A stretch of 64,000 bases of DNA, taken from contig NZ_CP083951.1 of NCBI RefSeq assembly GCF_006440675.2, positions 1,707,501 to 1,771,500 of the forward strand, in the 5' to 3' direction. Below the pieces are notes generated by a model. That model made no database searches and was not told the DNA's origin. It worked only from the letters and a program-made list of their open reading frames with translations. The position numbers and the translations under genes are program-made. The stretch is from Mesorhizobium sp. B2-8-5 (lineage in GTDB: Bacteria > Pseudomonadota > Alphaproteobacteria > Rhizobiales > Rhizobiaceae). Shown piece after piece: positions 10,101 to 19,430 of this stretch (position 1 is its first letter; each line of letters starts with the position of its first letter).

Positions 10101-13100
10101 CTGGAAGTCGTAGGTGCCGGAGACCGGCGCGCTGGAGGCGTCGATGCCGACATTGGCGCTGATGGTCGAGCCTTGGTCGATCGCCTGCTCGCCGTCGCCA
10201 TAGATGAAGTTGAGGTTGCTCGCCGAACTGAGGAAGACGCCAGTGTTGACACCGGCGATGCTCGAACTCGCGCCGTTCGGGTCGGTGTCGCCGAGACGCA
10301 CGGTCTGGCCGCCGGTGGCGCCGCGCAGATCGACGCCGATCGAGGTCCCGGCCGCGGCCGCATTGGTGACGTCGAAATCGTTGGCGGTAACGGCGGCATT
10401 GATCGTTGCGCCGTTGAGATCGAAGGCCACGGCGGCGCTGTTGTTCAAGCCGATATCGAGATCGTTGAAGGACAGCGCCGCGCCCAACGTGCCGGATACA
10501 TCGACACCACGCGACGTGATGCCCTGCAGGTTGACCGTGCCGAGCGCGATCGTGCCGCCGCCCGACGAGGCTATGTTGGCAAGCGAAACGCCGGTCGCGG
10601 CGCCGTTGGCCGAGACGGTCGAGAAATTCAGCGACGTGGCGCCCACCGTCACGCCGCTGAGGTTCAGCGCGGTTCCCGAGGTCGTGGCGATGGTGTTGGC
10701 GCTACCGCCGGTGCCGACATTGACCGTGCCGCCGCCCGTGGCCGTGAAGCCGGCGCCGCTTGTGGCGGTGATCGCCAGCCCGCCATTGGTGAAGTTGACC
10801 GTGCCGTTGGTGTTGCCGGTCAGGCTGACCGCGTCGTTGGTGCCGGAGCTGATCTGCTTGCTGGCGCCGGAGAAGGTGATGGTGGCCGCCGTGCCGTTGT
10901 TGATGTTGGCAACGACGATGTGGCCGCCATTGGTGGCGGAACCGTCCGTCAGATTGCCCGACAGCGTCACCGAACCGCCGGTCAGTTCCTGGACCGAGAC
11001 CGCCGCGCCGTTGCCGTTGGAGGCGATATTGCCGGCATAAGAGATCGTCGCATTCCCGCCGCTCTGGTCGGTGGCCGAGCCGACATTGAAGGCGGCGCCC
11101 GAGCCGGTGTTGGTCAGCGTGCCGTTGCCGAGATCGAGCGAGCCCGCCGCCTGCTGCAGGTTGATGCCGTTGGCCGCGCCCGAGAAACTGGCGTTGACCG
11201 AGGTGAAGCCGCCGCCGAGGGTGGCCGAAGTGATGTCGACGGCGGTTCCGTTCGAGGTACTGACGCTGCGCGTGCCGGCGCCCGTCACATTGACCGTGGT
11301 GGCGGCCGGCGGGGCGCTGCTTGCGACGCGGAAGCCGCTGCCCGTGGATGTGGTGATGCCCAGCGTGCCGTCGAAGGTGATGGTGGTGGCGCTCGCGGCG
11401 TTCTCGATGTTCACGCCACGGCCGGCCGAGGCCGAATTGTCGATCGTGGTATTGCCGAAGATGTAAGTGCCGCTCGAATTGAGAACCTCGATGCCGGCGC
11501 CGCCTGAACCGGCGACGTTGACGGCGTCGAGATCGACATTGCCGCCGCTGGCGCCGCTGATCAGCACGCCCTGGGCGGCCGCATTGGTCGAGGTGACGCT
11601 GTTGAAATGGACGCCGCCAGCGCCGATCGCGCCCTGCAGCGACAGCGCCGTCTGGCCGGTCGCGTTGATCGTCGTCGAGCCCGCATTGGCGACCGTGAGC
11701 AGGTTCAGGCCCGAGAAATCGAGGCCGGTATCGGCCGAGGTGGTGATGTCGAGGCCGCCATTGAAATTGACGGCGCCGGCGGCGGTGCCGCCCGAGATCG
11801 ACACGCCGTTGCCGCCGGTGATCGTCACCTGGTCGGTGAAGGTCACCGCGCCGCCGGTGCGGTTGGCGATGTTGATGCCGCCGCCGATCAGCGTGCCGGG
11901 CGTCGCGCTGTTCGTCAGGATGCCGCGCGACACCTGGATGGTGCCGGAGCCGCCGTTCACGTCGAGCAGCGTGCCTAAAACGTCGATGTCGTTGTTGATG
12001 ACCGAGAGATTGCCGGTCAATCCCGCGACCTTGATGGCCGTCTGGCCCGCCGCCACATTGCTGATGGTGACGCCTTCGATGGTGATGCCGCTGGCATTGC
12101 TGAAGCCCGGCGCACTCTGGTCGATCAGCAAAGCGGAGCCGCTGGCGCCGCTGAAATCGAAGGCGGTGTGGCGGACGGCGTTGTCGCCGAGCAGATGCAT
12201 GAAGTCGCCGGTGCCAGTGACCACGGCCTCGTCGCCGGTGATGTTGCCGCCGGTGGCCCCGAGGCTGCCATGGACGTTCACCGGCTGGACGGTGCCGATC
12301 GAGACGACGTTGCCATTGCCGAAGCCGGTGATCGTCTGGCCCGAATCGAGCGTAAAGGCGCTGGTGCCGACATCGATCGGACCGACGAAGGCGAAGTTCT
12401 GGGCGCCGGTCAGCGCATCGGCGGCGGCAAGCGAAATGGTGCCGACGCCCATGCTAAGGTTGCCGGTCGTGCCGGCGTTGATGAAGCCGCCCGACTGCGA
12501 AACCAGCGTGACCGCGCCAGGCGCCGAGGCCAGATTGGCGCTGCCGGTGAAGAACACGTCGTCGAAATCGTAATCGCCTAGAGTCGGATCGAGGCCGACC
12601 GCGTTGACGGTGTAGCCGTTGGTCGCCGCGGCGATCGAGGATTCCAGCCCATCGGTCGAATCGCCGTCGCCGAAGGTGAAAGTAGCGTTGGCCGAGGTGG
12701 CGGTGGTCTGACCGGACGAAAGGTCGACGCCGATGCCGACATTGGCGATCGAGGACCCTTGGGAGAAGGTGATGACCTTGTTGCCGGTCGTCGAGGACAG
12801 ATCGATGCCGCGCGAGGTGAGGTCGCCGAGGCCTGTGATGGTGGCGGCGAGGCTGAAATCGGCCGCAGTGGACGAGCCGCTGAAATCGATGCCGGTCTGG
12901 TTGGCGCCGATGTTGCTGACCGTCGTGGCGCCGAAGGTGACGTTGGCATTGGTGCCGGTGAAATCGATGCCGGCCGTGTTGGCGGCCGAGCCCATCGTCA
13001 CAGTGGTGCCGCCCGAGAACATCACCAGGCCGTCATTGTTGGCGATCTCGATACCGTTGCCGCCCGCGCCCGAGATTGTGACGCTGCCGAAGCCCAGGTT

Positions 13101-16100
13101 GGCGCCGCTTGCCACGTTCGAGACCGAAAGGCCGTTGCCGGTTGCATTGGTGATCGACAACAGCGCCATGTCGTTGAATGTGGCGTTGCCGGCAAGCCCG
13201 CCGATCACCGCGCCGCCGCCGCCGGTTGCCGTCAGCGTCTTGCCGAGGCCGAAGGCGATCGCCCCGCCCGTCGGCGCCGTCGTCGTGCCGATGGCGAAGA
13301 TATTGCCGGTGCCGGTCGAGGTGACGTTACCCGTGAACGCGACAGAGCCGCCGGTGGTGCCGTCGACCTTGATCGCCGTGCCCGGCGCGCTTGCCGAGCT
13401 GGAAATGTTGGCCGAAACGGTGATCGCCGCGCTGCCGCCGGACACCACGACGCCGTTGCCGGTGCCGGAATTGGTGATGGTGCCGCCGATCGAGATGGTG
13501 CCGGTGTTGTTGGTCAGGTTGACGTCGTCGCCGGAAACGCCGGTGGTGAAGAGGTTGCCGACGTTGACGGTGGCAGCGCTGCCCTGAACGACGAAACCCG
13601 GGCCATTGCCGACGACGGTTGCGATCGTGGTCGTGCCGTTGAAGGTATAGGTGCCGCTGGCGACATTGGTGAGGCGGATGGCGTCGCCATTGACGCGGCT
13701 GATGTCGACGCCGCCAAAGGTGACGTTGCCACCGCTGGTGTTCTCGATGACGATACCGGTCGGCACAGTACCGCCGGAGCCGTCGACGGTGACGCTGTCG
13801 AAGGTCACCCCGCTGGCGCCGATGGTGAGGCCGCTGGCGCCGCCGAGTTGGATACCCTTTTCGGTGACGCCGCCGCCCGTGGCGATGGTGTTGGTGCCGG
13901 TGACGTTGAGCGTGCCGCCATTGATGGCGCTGAAGGCGAAGCCGCCGTCGGTGGTGAGGTCGAGCCCGCCGTTGAAATTGATCGTGCCGCCGGCATTGCC
14001 GGTGAGATCGATGGCGTTGGCCGCGCCGGTGCTGGCTGTGATCTTGCCGCCGAAGGTGGCACCGCCGCCGGTCATGGCGTTGATCTTGACCGCGCTTGCC
14101 GCGCTCGTCTGGTTGATCGTGCCGTTATAGGTAACGGTGGAAGTTGCCGTGTCGATGTTGAAGGCCACACCGGACGTGCCGGCGATCGAGCTCGCATTGT
14201 CGAAGGTGAGCGCGCCGGTGGAACCGCCGGTGACGCTGACGCCGGTGCCGGCGCCGGTGATGTCGAAATTGTTGAAGGTGCCGGTGCCGCTGAAATTGCT
14301 AGCCAGGAGGCCGGTGCCGCTGACGCCGCCCATCGTGGTGTTGGTGACGTTGATAGCGCCCGATGCGCCGGTCAGATCGATGCCGGTGACGGCGCTGGTG
14401 ATCGTCACGCCGGTGATGGTCGCCGCGCTGATGCCCGCGCCGTTGATCGCCGCGCCGGAGCCGGCATTGCTGACACCCAAATTCTGGACGAGGTTGCCGC
14501 TGTCGAGATCGATGGCGCTGCCGGCCGAATTGACGAGCGTCGCTGCGCCGTTGCCGAACGGATCAGCCTGCGTGGCTCCGGTGACGACATCGGTGCCGGC
14601 GACATTGGCCGGCGGCGCGCCGAGATTGACCGTCGCGCCATTGGCGAAGGAAACCAGCGACTGACCGGCGGCAAGGGTGAAGCCGTCGGCGTCGGTGTTG
14701 ATGTTTCTAGCGCCGTTGTTGACGAGGACGAAAATCGTGTTTGCGTCGGTGGTCAGGTCGTCGGCGGCGGCCGCGTTGATGAGATCGCTGACGTCCGCGC
14801 CGCTGCCGGTCCCGGTGTCGGCCGCGCCGACGAAGACGATGTTGGCGCTGTCGAACAACTGCGGCCCAGTGAGCGTCGTGTCGTTGAAGGCATAGGTGCC
14901 GTTGCCGGCCATAAGGCCACGCATGTCGAGCGAGGCGACCGTGCCGGTGATCGAGGCGCCACCGGCGGCACCGAAGGAGAAGGTGGTGTTGGCGCTGGTG
15001 CCGGCAGCACCATGCGTGCCCATCTGCACGCCGGTGCCGGCCGTTATGATCCCGCTGCCGATGGTGACAGAGCCGCCGGTGGTGCCGGAGAGGTCGATGC
15101 CGGTCGAGGTGCCGGCGCCCGCGATGTCGAGCGTCGTGGCGGTGAAGGTCGAGGAACTGCCGGACAGATCTAGGCCGGTCTTGCCGGTCGGGAGGTTGGT
15201 GATGTCGATGTTGCCGAAGGCGATTGTGCCGTTGGTGCCGAAAACATCGATCGCGTTCTGGCCTGGCTGGTCGATGGCGACGTCGCCGAAAGTGACGGCG
15301 CCGGAAGTGGTATCGAGAATGATGCCCGAGCCAGTGAGGGCGGTGACGGTGACCTTTCCGCCGAAGCCCACCGTTGCCGAACTGTTCTGAATGACAATCC
15401 CGTTCGGCACGCCAGAGATCGTCGTCGGGCCGGTGATATCGAAGCTGCCGGTAACGTTCGAGAGAGCTATCCCGGTGCCGCCGGCAGTATGGGTGAGGCT
15501 GGTCAGCGTGACGTCCAGTCCGATCTGCGAGGCACTGAACCCTTGGCCGGAATTGCCGGAAATCGTCCCGCCGGTCGTCGTCAGTTTGCCGGTGCCGGTG
15601 GAGCTTGCATCGACGCCGCTGCCGGCATTGTTCTGCGAATTGACCGTCTGGAAATTATAGGTTCCATCGCCGGTGATCGACAAGCCATCGGCGCCGTTGC
15701 TGTTTAGCGTCGTGGTGCCGTTGAAATTGTAGGTGCCGGCCCCCTGCAGGGACAGGCCCGCACCAGTATTGCCGGTCGAGGTCAGGTCGGTGGCAGTGGC
15801 GCTACCGGTGCCGTCGAACAGCACACCGGCAAGGCCGGCGCCGCTGACCGACATGCCGGTCAGCGTAACGCCGGTGACGCCGCTGCCATGGATGCCATTG
15901 GCGCTGCCACCCGAAATGTTGAAATCGAGCAGCGAGCTGTTGTTGGCCAGCGTTACAACGTCGCCGGCGCCGGTGCTGGTAAGCGTCGCGGCGCCGTTGA
16001 CATCCGAGACAACCTGGTCGTGCTGGACATTGTCGCCGGTGACGTTGATCGGGACGCCGCCGAGCGAGAAGCTGCGGCCATTGCCGAAGGAAGCGAGCGT

Positions 16101-18662
16101 CTGGCCGGCGCTCAGCGTGAAGCCGCCGCCGGCATCGATCGGCGTGTTGCTGGCGTCGTTGACCAGCACGAAGATGGCGGTGCCGTCGGTGTTGGCATCG
16201 GCCGTCGCGATCGAGGCCAGATCGAGAAGCGAGGAGCCGTCGCCTGTTCCTGTCGCGGCAGCGCCGACAAAGATCACATTCTGCGTGTCGAAAAGCTGCG
16301 GCCCGCTGAAGGTGGTCGAACCGAAGGCATAGGTGCCGAGCGTCTGATTGAGGCCGCGCGCGTCGAGCGAGGCGGTGATGCCGGCGATCGAACCGCCGCC
16401 GAAGGTGAAATTGGCATTAGCCGAATCGGCCGGCGTACCGGCAATGCCGAGGCGAACGCCGGTGTCGACATTGGCGATGATACCGCCATTGGTGATGGTG
16501 ATGACCGCACCGCCGGCGCTGGGCGAGGTGAGGTCGATGCCGGTGGAGCCGGCCGCGCCGGTACCGGTAAGATTGAGCGACTGCGCGGTGAAATTGGTCT
16601 GGCTTCCGGAGAAGTCCAGGCCGGTGCCGGCTCCGAGCCCGGAAATGACGATGTTGCCGGCGACCACAGCGGCGTTGACGCCGCTGAACGACATGCCGTC
16701 GGCGCCGGGATTGCTGATGGCGATGTCACCGAAGCGGATCGATGCCGGCGAGTTGGTGATCGCGACGGCCGGGCCGGTGGTGTTCGAAATATTCGTCGCG
16801 CCATTGACGGCGAAGCTGCCCGACACCTGGTCGAGGATGACGCCCGACACGCCGCCGCTCTGGGTGATGGAATCAAGCACGACATGGGCGGTGATCGGAT
16901 CGATGAAGACGGCGGTGCCGCCATTGCCGGAGATCGTGCCGCCGGTGGTGGTGAAGCTGCCGCCGCTCGACGTGCCCTGCACCGTTATGCCGCGGTCGGT
17001 GTTGTTCTGGGCATTGACGGTGGCGAAGGTGTAGGTGCCCTGTCCGGTTATATCGAGGCCGTCATCGGAATTGCCGTTGAGCGTCGTCGTGCCGGTGAGG
17101 TTGTAGGTGCCGTTATCCTCGATGTGCAGGCCGTCGAGGCCGTTGCCGGTCGCGGTGAAATTGGACGCGCTGACGCTGGTGGAATTACCGGTGAAGTCGG
17201 CGCCGTTGCCGCCGGCGCCGCTGACAGTGACATCGGTCAGCTTCGTGCCTGCGGCATTGTTGCCGAAGATGCCGTCGCCGCCGCCGGTGATGGTGATGTT
17301 GCTCAGCGTGTTGTTGCTGGCCAGAGTAATCACGGGGCTGGCGGCGTTGGTGCCTTGGATGGTGCCGTTGCTGCCGCCGAAATTGTATGTGCCGACGCTG
17401 CCGTCGGCGAACTTCGCCTGGACGCTGCCGCCGCCGCCAATGACGGTCTGGCCGGCGGTGAGATTGACACCGCCGGTGGTGATGTTGCCGCTGCCGCCGA
17501 GCGCGACGATGAAGCCGTTGCCGCCGGCCTTGGTGACGGCATCATCCAGCGTGGTCGGATCGCCGATGGTGCCGAGGCCGAGCGAATTGCCGCCGTCGGC
17601 GAAGAAGAAATTGCCGAAGGCCGCATTGGTGGCAGCGTTGATGGCCACCCGCGTCGTCGTGCCGTTGACCCTGTCCTGGTTCTCCAGCCTGACGCCGATG
17701 TCGCCGCGCACGCGCTCATTGAGACGCTTGCGCAGGCCCGGGCTGACCGTGGAGACGAGATCGGGATCGTCATCGACGGAACTGCCCTTGCCCGACACGT
17801 TGAACGGCACCGTCAGCCGGACGCTGCCGGCGAACTGGGTGTCGTCGCGGTTATCGTTGCGCACCTCGCCGGTGAAGGTCAGCGACGTGCCCTTGCCGAC
17901 GACGTCGCCGAAGGTGTACTCGATCCCCGCCTTGGCCCCGGTGATCGAATGGTCGTCGCCGTTGGGATCGGCAAAATGGTAGGCGCCGACGTCGAAGCGC
18001 AGCGACTGGTTTTCCGGCAGGTCGATCGGCGCCTGGACGCCGACCTCGCCCTCGATGCCCCAGGCCGCATAGGTGCGATGGTCGATCGTCGAAATCTGTT
18101 CGAGCAGTTGGTTGCCGACGAGCGACAGCGTCGAATCGATACCGGTCGAGCCGCGGTCCTTGCTGATCGGCAGGTAGACATTGACATGCGCGTCATATTT
18201 CGAGGTGATCGCCTCGAGGCCGAGCGTGGTGGCGACGAACTGGTGGCTGTCGTCGTTCTGGATGTTGAGATAGACGTAGCCGCCGATCATCAGATCCGGA
18301 TTGACGATGCGGCGCACGCCGAGGCCGACATCCTGGCCGAAGCCGTTGTCGAAATCATATTTCGAGCGGACGTCGAGGAAGAGGACCGATTCGAGGTTCT
18401 GCTTGATCGGCAGGAAGCCTTCGAGCGCCGAATAGCCACTGTTGCTGTTGGCGCCGATGATGGCACGGACCTGCGGCTGCCATAGCCCGGCATCCTCGGC
18501 ATGCGCGGCCATGCCCGACAATGCGAGAGCGACAGTGGTCAGCGCGGAGGTGCGCAGCAAAATGCCTGAGCGGCGGGATGCAGCCAATGCTCCGCCGCGT
18601 CGCCGCATTTGGCGCTCAGCGGTCTTCCCCCGACGTTCAATCAGCCCTGTGCGCGAGCGCAT
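7158..18662 (-). CDS. giant inverse autotransporter (type Ve) with beta-helix passenger
   Basis: The 3834-aa protein has a signal peptide (hydrophobic TSALTTVALALSGMAAHA, ending near residue 55). From about 58 to 300 it resembles the intimin/invasin beta-barrel: LWQPQVRAIIGANSNSG, LDVRSKYDFDNGFGQDVGLGVR, GGYVYLNIQ, WGIEGEVGVQAP. From about 330 onward the passenger is Gly/Thr/Asn/Ser-rich with rungs such as GTYNFNGTTTL and GTGVSI, a right-handed parallel beta-helix pattern. Five landmark segments of the form FTL-AGQT--GFGNG fall near residues 390, 830, 1316, 2100 and 2910. No LysM, Ig-like or lectin domain is evident, unlike typical intimins. It ends SLPTLPPVVAP. The start is uncertain: ATG at 18608 also fits and leaves the signal peptide intact. 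Likely an outer-membrane adhesin; the ligand is unknown. Confidence 0.88.
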   Translation of the reverse strand: MRSRTGLIERRGKTAERQMRRRGGALAASRRSGILLRTSALTTVALALSGMAAHAEDAGLWQPQVRAIIGANSNSGYSALEGFLPIKQNLESVLFLDVRSKYDFDNGFGQDVGLGVRRIVNPDLMIGGYVYLNIQNDDSHQFVATTLGLEAITSKYDAHVNVYLPISKDRGSTGIDSTLSLVGNQLLEQISTIDHRTYAAWGIEGEVGVQAPIDLPENQSLRFDVGAYHFADPNGDDHSITGAKAGIEYTFGDVVGKGTSLTFTGEVRNDNRDDTQFAGSVRLTVPFNVSGKGSSVDDDPDLVSTVSPGLRKRLNERVRGDIGVRLENQDRVNGTTTRVAINAATNAAFGNFFFADGGNSLGLGTIGDPTTLDDAVTKAGGNGFIVALGGSGNITTGGVNLTAGQTVIGGGGSVQAKFADGSVGTYNFGGSNGTIQGTNAASPVITLASNNTLSNITITGGGDGIFGNNAAGTKLTDVTVSGAGGNGADFTGNSTSVSASNFTATGNGLDGLHIEDNGTYNLTGTTTLNGNSDDGLDITGQGTYTFATVNAQNNTDRGITVQGTSSGGSFTTTGGTISGNGGTAVFIDPITAHVVLDSITQSGGVSGVILDQVSGSFAVNGATNISNTTGPAVAITNSPASIRFGDIAISNPGADGMSFSGVNAAVVAGNIVISGLGAGTGLDFSGSQTNFTAQSLNLTGTGAAGSTGIDLTSPSAGGAVITITNGGIIANVDTGVRLGIAGTPADSANANFTFGGGSIAGITASLDARGLNQTLGTYAFGSTTFSGPQLFDTQNVIFVGAAATGTGDGSSLLDLASIATADANTDGTAIFVLVNDASNTPIDAGGGFTLSAGQTLASFGNGRSFSLGGVPINVTGDNVQHDQVVSDVNGAATLTSTGAGDVVTLANNSSLLDFNISGGSANGIHGSGVTGVTLTGMSVSGAGLAGVLFDGTGSATATDLTSTGNTGAGLSLQGAGTYNFNGTTTLNSNGADGLSITGDGTYNFQTVNSQNNAGSGVDASSTGTGKLTTTGGTISGNSGQGFSASQIGLDVTLTSLTHTAGGTGIALSNVTGSFDITGPTTISGVPNGIVIQNSSATVGFGGKVTVTALTGSGIILDTTSGAVTFGDVAIDQPGQNAIDVFGTNGTIAFGNIDITNLPTGKTGLDLSGSSSTFTATTLDIAGAGTSTGIDLSGTTGGSVTIGSGIITAGTGVQMGTHGAAGTSANTTFSFGAAGGASITGTVASLDMRGLMAGNGTYAFNDTTLTGPQLFDSANIVFVGAADTGTGSGADVSDLINAAAADDLTTDANTIFVLVNNGARNINTDADGFTLAAGQSLVSFANGATVNLGAPPANVAGTDVVTGATQADPFGNGAATLVNSAGSAIDLDSGNLVQNLGVSNAGSGAAINGAGISAATITGVTITSAVTGIDLTGASGAINVTNTTMGGVSGTGLLASNFSGTGTFNNFDITGAGTGVSVTGGSTGALTFDNASSIAGTSGVAFNIDTATSTVTYNGTINQTSAASAVKINAMTGGGATFGGKITASTGAANAIDLTGNAGGTINFNGGLDLTTDGGFAFSAINGGTLNVTGTNTIATGGGVTEKGIQLGGASGLTIGASGVTFDSVTVDGSGGTVPTGIVIENTSGGNVTFGGVDISRVNGDAIRLTNVASGTYTFNGTTTIATVVGNGPGFVVQGSAATVNVGNLFTTGVSGDDVNLTNNTGTISIGGTITNSGTGNGVVVSGGSAAITVSANISSSASAPGTAIKVDGTTGGSVAFTGNVTSTGTGNIFAIGTTTAPTGGAIAFGLGKTLTATGGGGAVIGGLAGNATFNDMALLSITNATGNGLSVSNVASGANLGFGSVTISGAGGNGIEIANNDGLVMFSGGTTVTMGSAANTAGIDFTGTNANVTFGATTVSNIGANQTGIDFSGSSTAADFSLAATITGLGDLTSRGIDLSSTTGNKVITFSQGSSIANVGIGVDLSSGQTTATSANATFTFGDGDSTDGLESSIAAATNGYTVNAVGLDPTLGDYDFDDVFFTGSANLASAPGAVTLVSQSGGFINAGTTGNLSMGVGTISLAAADALTGAQNFAFVGPIDVGTSAFTLDSGQTITGFGNGNVVSIGTVQPVNVHGSLGATGGNITGDEAVVTGTGDFMHLLGDNAVRHTAFDFSGASGSALLIDQSAPGFSNASGITIEGVTISNVAAGQTAIKVAGLTGNLSVINNDIDVLGTLLDVNGGSGTIQVSRGILTNSATPGTLIGGGINIANRTGGAVTFTDQVTITGGNGVSISGGTAAGAVNFNGGLDITTSADTGLDFSGLNLLTVANAGSTTINATGQTALSLQGAIGAGGVHFNSVTSTNAAAQGVLISGASGGNVDLDAVNVAGSGGAGIEVLNSSGTYIFGNTTIDNSASAGRGVNIENAASATTITFDGTLGITTSTGSGFRVASSAPPAATTVNVTGAGTRSVSTSNGTAVDITSATLGGGFTSVNASFSGAANGINLQQAAGSLDLGNGTLTNTGSGAAFNVGSATDQSGGNATISYAGNIASNGNGAAVSVQELTGGSVTLSGNLTDGSATNGGHIVVANINNGTAATITFSGASKQISSGTNDAVSLTGNTNGTVNFTNGGLAITATSGAGFTATGGGTVNVGTGGSANTIATTSGTALNLSGVTVGATSLNFSTVSANGAATGVSLANIASSGGGTIALGTVNLQGITSRGVDVSGTLGAALSFNDLDIGLNNSAAVAFDLNGATINAAVTANDFDVTNAAAAGTSIGVDLRGATGGQTVRLGDTDPNGASSSIAGVNTGVFLSSASNLNFIYGDGEQAIDQGSTISANVGIDASSAPVSGTYDFQDVNFAASPGLGFGVGRIYFVGASATGDGSGKDQNNLATLTTAEAAAVSTDIIVLVNDGGVITAAGSNGNDTLALATSEQVRGFGNGNIDLALTVPSTIQLASNNISIVDQTPNGAATLTSADGSSIVTLAGNGNIIDGFTINGNDGTGANAAIGISGSGTANATISNMTIRNVTAANIDFGTGATGTTTLTNLSLISASAGTAIKFGAASGTVTGTNVDTTAGSGLSVVGGSAAFTFDSASSIANVAGTAVSITNRTGGSFGFAGTVTSTIGGSGIAISGATGANTVNFSGAVNFNAAGTGVSINNGGLASTVGFANLALTTGSANTAFTATNGGTVNVTTGSISTTAAQAVNLNGIAAGINFTSTTSGGGTNNVALTNVTGTVNLGTGSLTGASGVAFLGSGGTAAVTYGGSITKTSDGRTIDIQNRTGGTVTLSGAVSSTGSSDGIFLNANTGSTISFTGALTIDTSSSNSIGFNATGGGTVSATASGSTINSGQATALNVVSTTIGASGLKFQSISSSGGTAAGIVLDGTGSSGGLTVTGTGSAGSGGTISSKTGADILTGTDAGGQTVSGSAGTGIFLRNTSGVSFANMQLNDFSNFAVYGNTVTNFTMTGMTINGVNGNNNAGDREEGSIRFDNLLGTSSITNSSISGGYNQNVDLYNTSGTLTRLTMDNIQFGLIDATGGNDNVRGQVYNSATANYTLTNSTFAGTRADFIAFLANNNSTMDAVVRSNTFHNGQAIIPGGGTAVDIRSGSGGLASAATTTFDISHNVLTDGGANAFDTVGIFVAKGQDNGTMAGTIASNQIGPAKVNSNSDGIFVRVAGAGTMTTLIQNNTITGVGNNGIHLQNNDGSATLNATIYGNSVTSPTSSFPFAALLVDNGATATDTSTTNVVIGSGTGGAGSKNTLTHSPNYAVDVSLSNFNASTHLNLSRNGSGQSTALGVIQDDNTGVQTVDTTGGSGTITFVNSLPTLPPVVAP

Positions 18663-18715
18663 CTACCCGTCCCGGCTGCCGCCATGCTCTTCCACTGGGA
18701 TAGCGGATAGCTAAT

Positions 18716-18733
18716 GTATTGCATAGTATTGCA
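18716..18733. promoter_or_regulatory. direct repeat in divergent promoter region
   Basis: GTATTGCA occurs at 18716-18723 and again at 18726-18733, exactly 10 bp apart, in the 211-bp region between the giant autotransporter gene and the divergent IalB-like gene. Two half-sites one helical turn apart are typical of response-regulator binding. The region 18711-18880 is more AT-rich than its surroundings and must carry both promoters. Confidence 0.45.
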
Positions 18734-18873
18734 CGGCAATTCACGGTTGCGATACGGTATTAACACAGAAATTAGAGTCCTGTTGCAGTAGGGCAACATT
18801 GACTTTGCGTCCAACGACTCGGACTCGATTAAGCCGGCTATAAACCGAGAGATGTGACAATTGGAGTATATTA

Positions 18874-19410
18874 GTGAGATTTAATGTACTTGGAAGGCAA
18901 AGATACCTGCCCGTCGGCCTCGGCGCGCTTTTGCTGGCGACCGGCCTTGCCATGGCCGAAGATACCAAGCCGGCAGAGACGAAACCCGCGGACGCCAATC
19001 CCTGGGTGGTCAATTGCTCGTCGGGACCAACGGGCACCGAATTGCAATGCCAAGTTTCGCAGAATCTCACCGAAGCGAAGACCGGCCAGCGGGTTCTGAC
19101 TGTGACGGTGCGCCGCCAGCAGGGTACCCCAGGCTTTGCCATGCTTTTGGCCCTGCCGCATGGCCTGTTCCTGCCATCGGGAACTTCCTACCAGATCGAC
19201 AGCGGCAAGAAGGTCACGATCGCTATCCAGACCAGTGACCAGAACGGCGCCTATGCCGCGACGCCGCTGGCGCCGGATCTGCTCAAGGCGATGCGATCCG
19301 GAGCGACGTTGAACGTCGGCATGGAATCGGTAACGCGCAAACCGGTGACCATTCCGGTTTCGCTCAAGGGGTTCGGCGCGGCGGTCGACAAGCTCGAAGC
19401 GACCAAGTAA
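18874..19410 (+). CDS. IalB-family secreted protein (invasion-associated locus B)
   Basis: The 178-aa protein has an N-terminal signal peptide (LPVGLGALLLATGLAMAED, cleavage near residue 28) followed by a Pro/Lys/Thr-rich linker. The IalB core follows: NPWVVNCSSG, CQVSQNL, VLTVTVRRQQ, GLFLPSGTSYQID, and TLNVGMES. The two cysteines of the first half are those usual in the family. IalB of Bartonella is tied to erythrocyte invasion; in rhizobia the role is unknown and periplasmic or surface. The start is the GTG at 18874, with TTGGAG seven bases before it. It is divergent from the autotransporter gene and may share regulation with it. Confidence 0.88.
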   Translation: MRFNVLGRQRYLPVGLGALLLATGLAMAEDTKPAETKPADANPWVVNCSSGPTGTELQCQVSQNLTEAKTGQRVLTVTVRRQQGTPGFAMLLALPHGLFLPSGTSYQIDSGKKVTIAIQTSDQNGAYAATPLAPDLLKAMRSGATLNVGMESVTRKPVTIPVSLKGFGAAVDKLEATK

Positions 19411-19430
19411 GGCGGCGCAAAATTGCCCGG

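Noticed and set aside
7522..18485. Very long plus-strand frames opposite the giant autotransporter gene (up to about 865 codons)
   Set aside because: They come from the stop-poor antisense of a Gly/Thr/Asn-rich gene. They are rich in Ala/Arg/Asp or Pro/Val with no fold or start signals, while the minus-strand frame has a signal peptide and barrel motifs.
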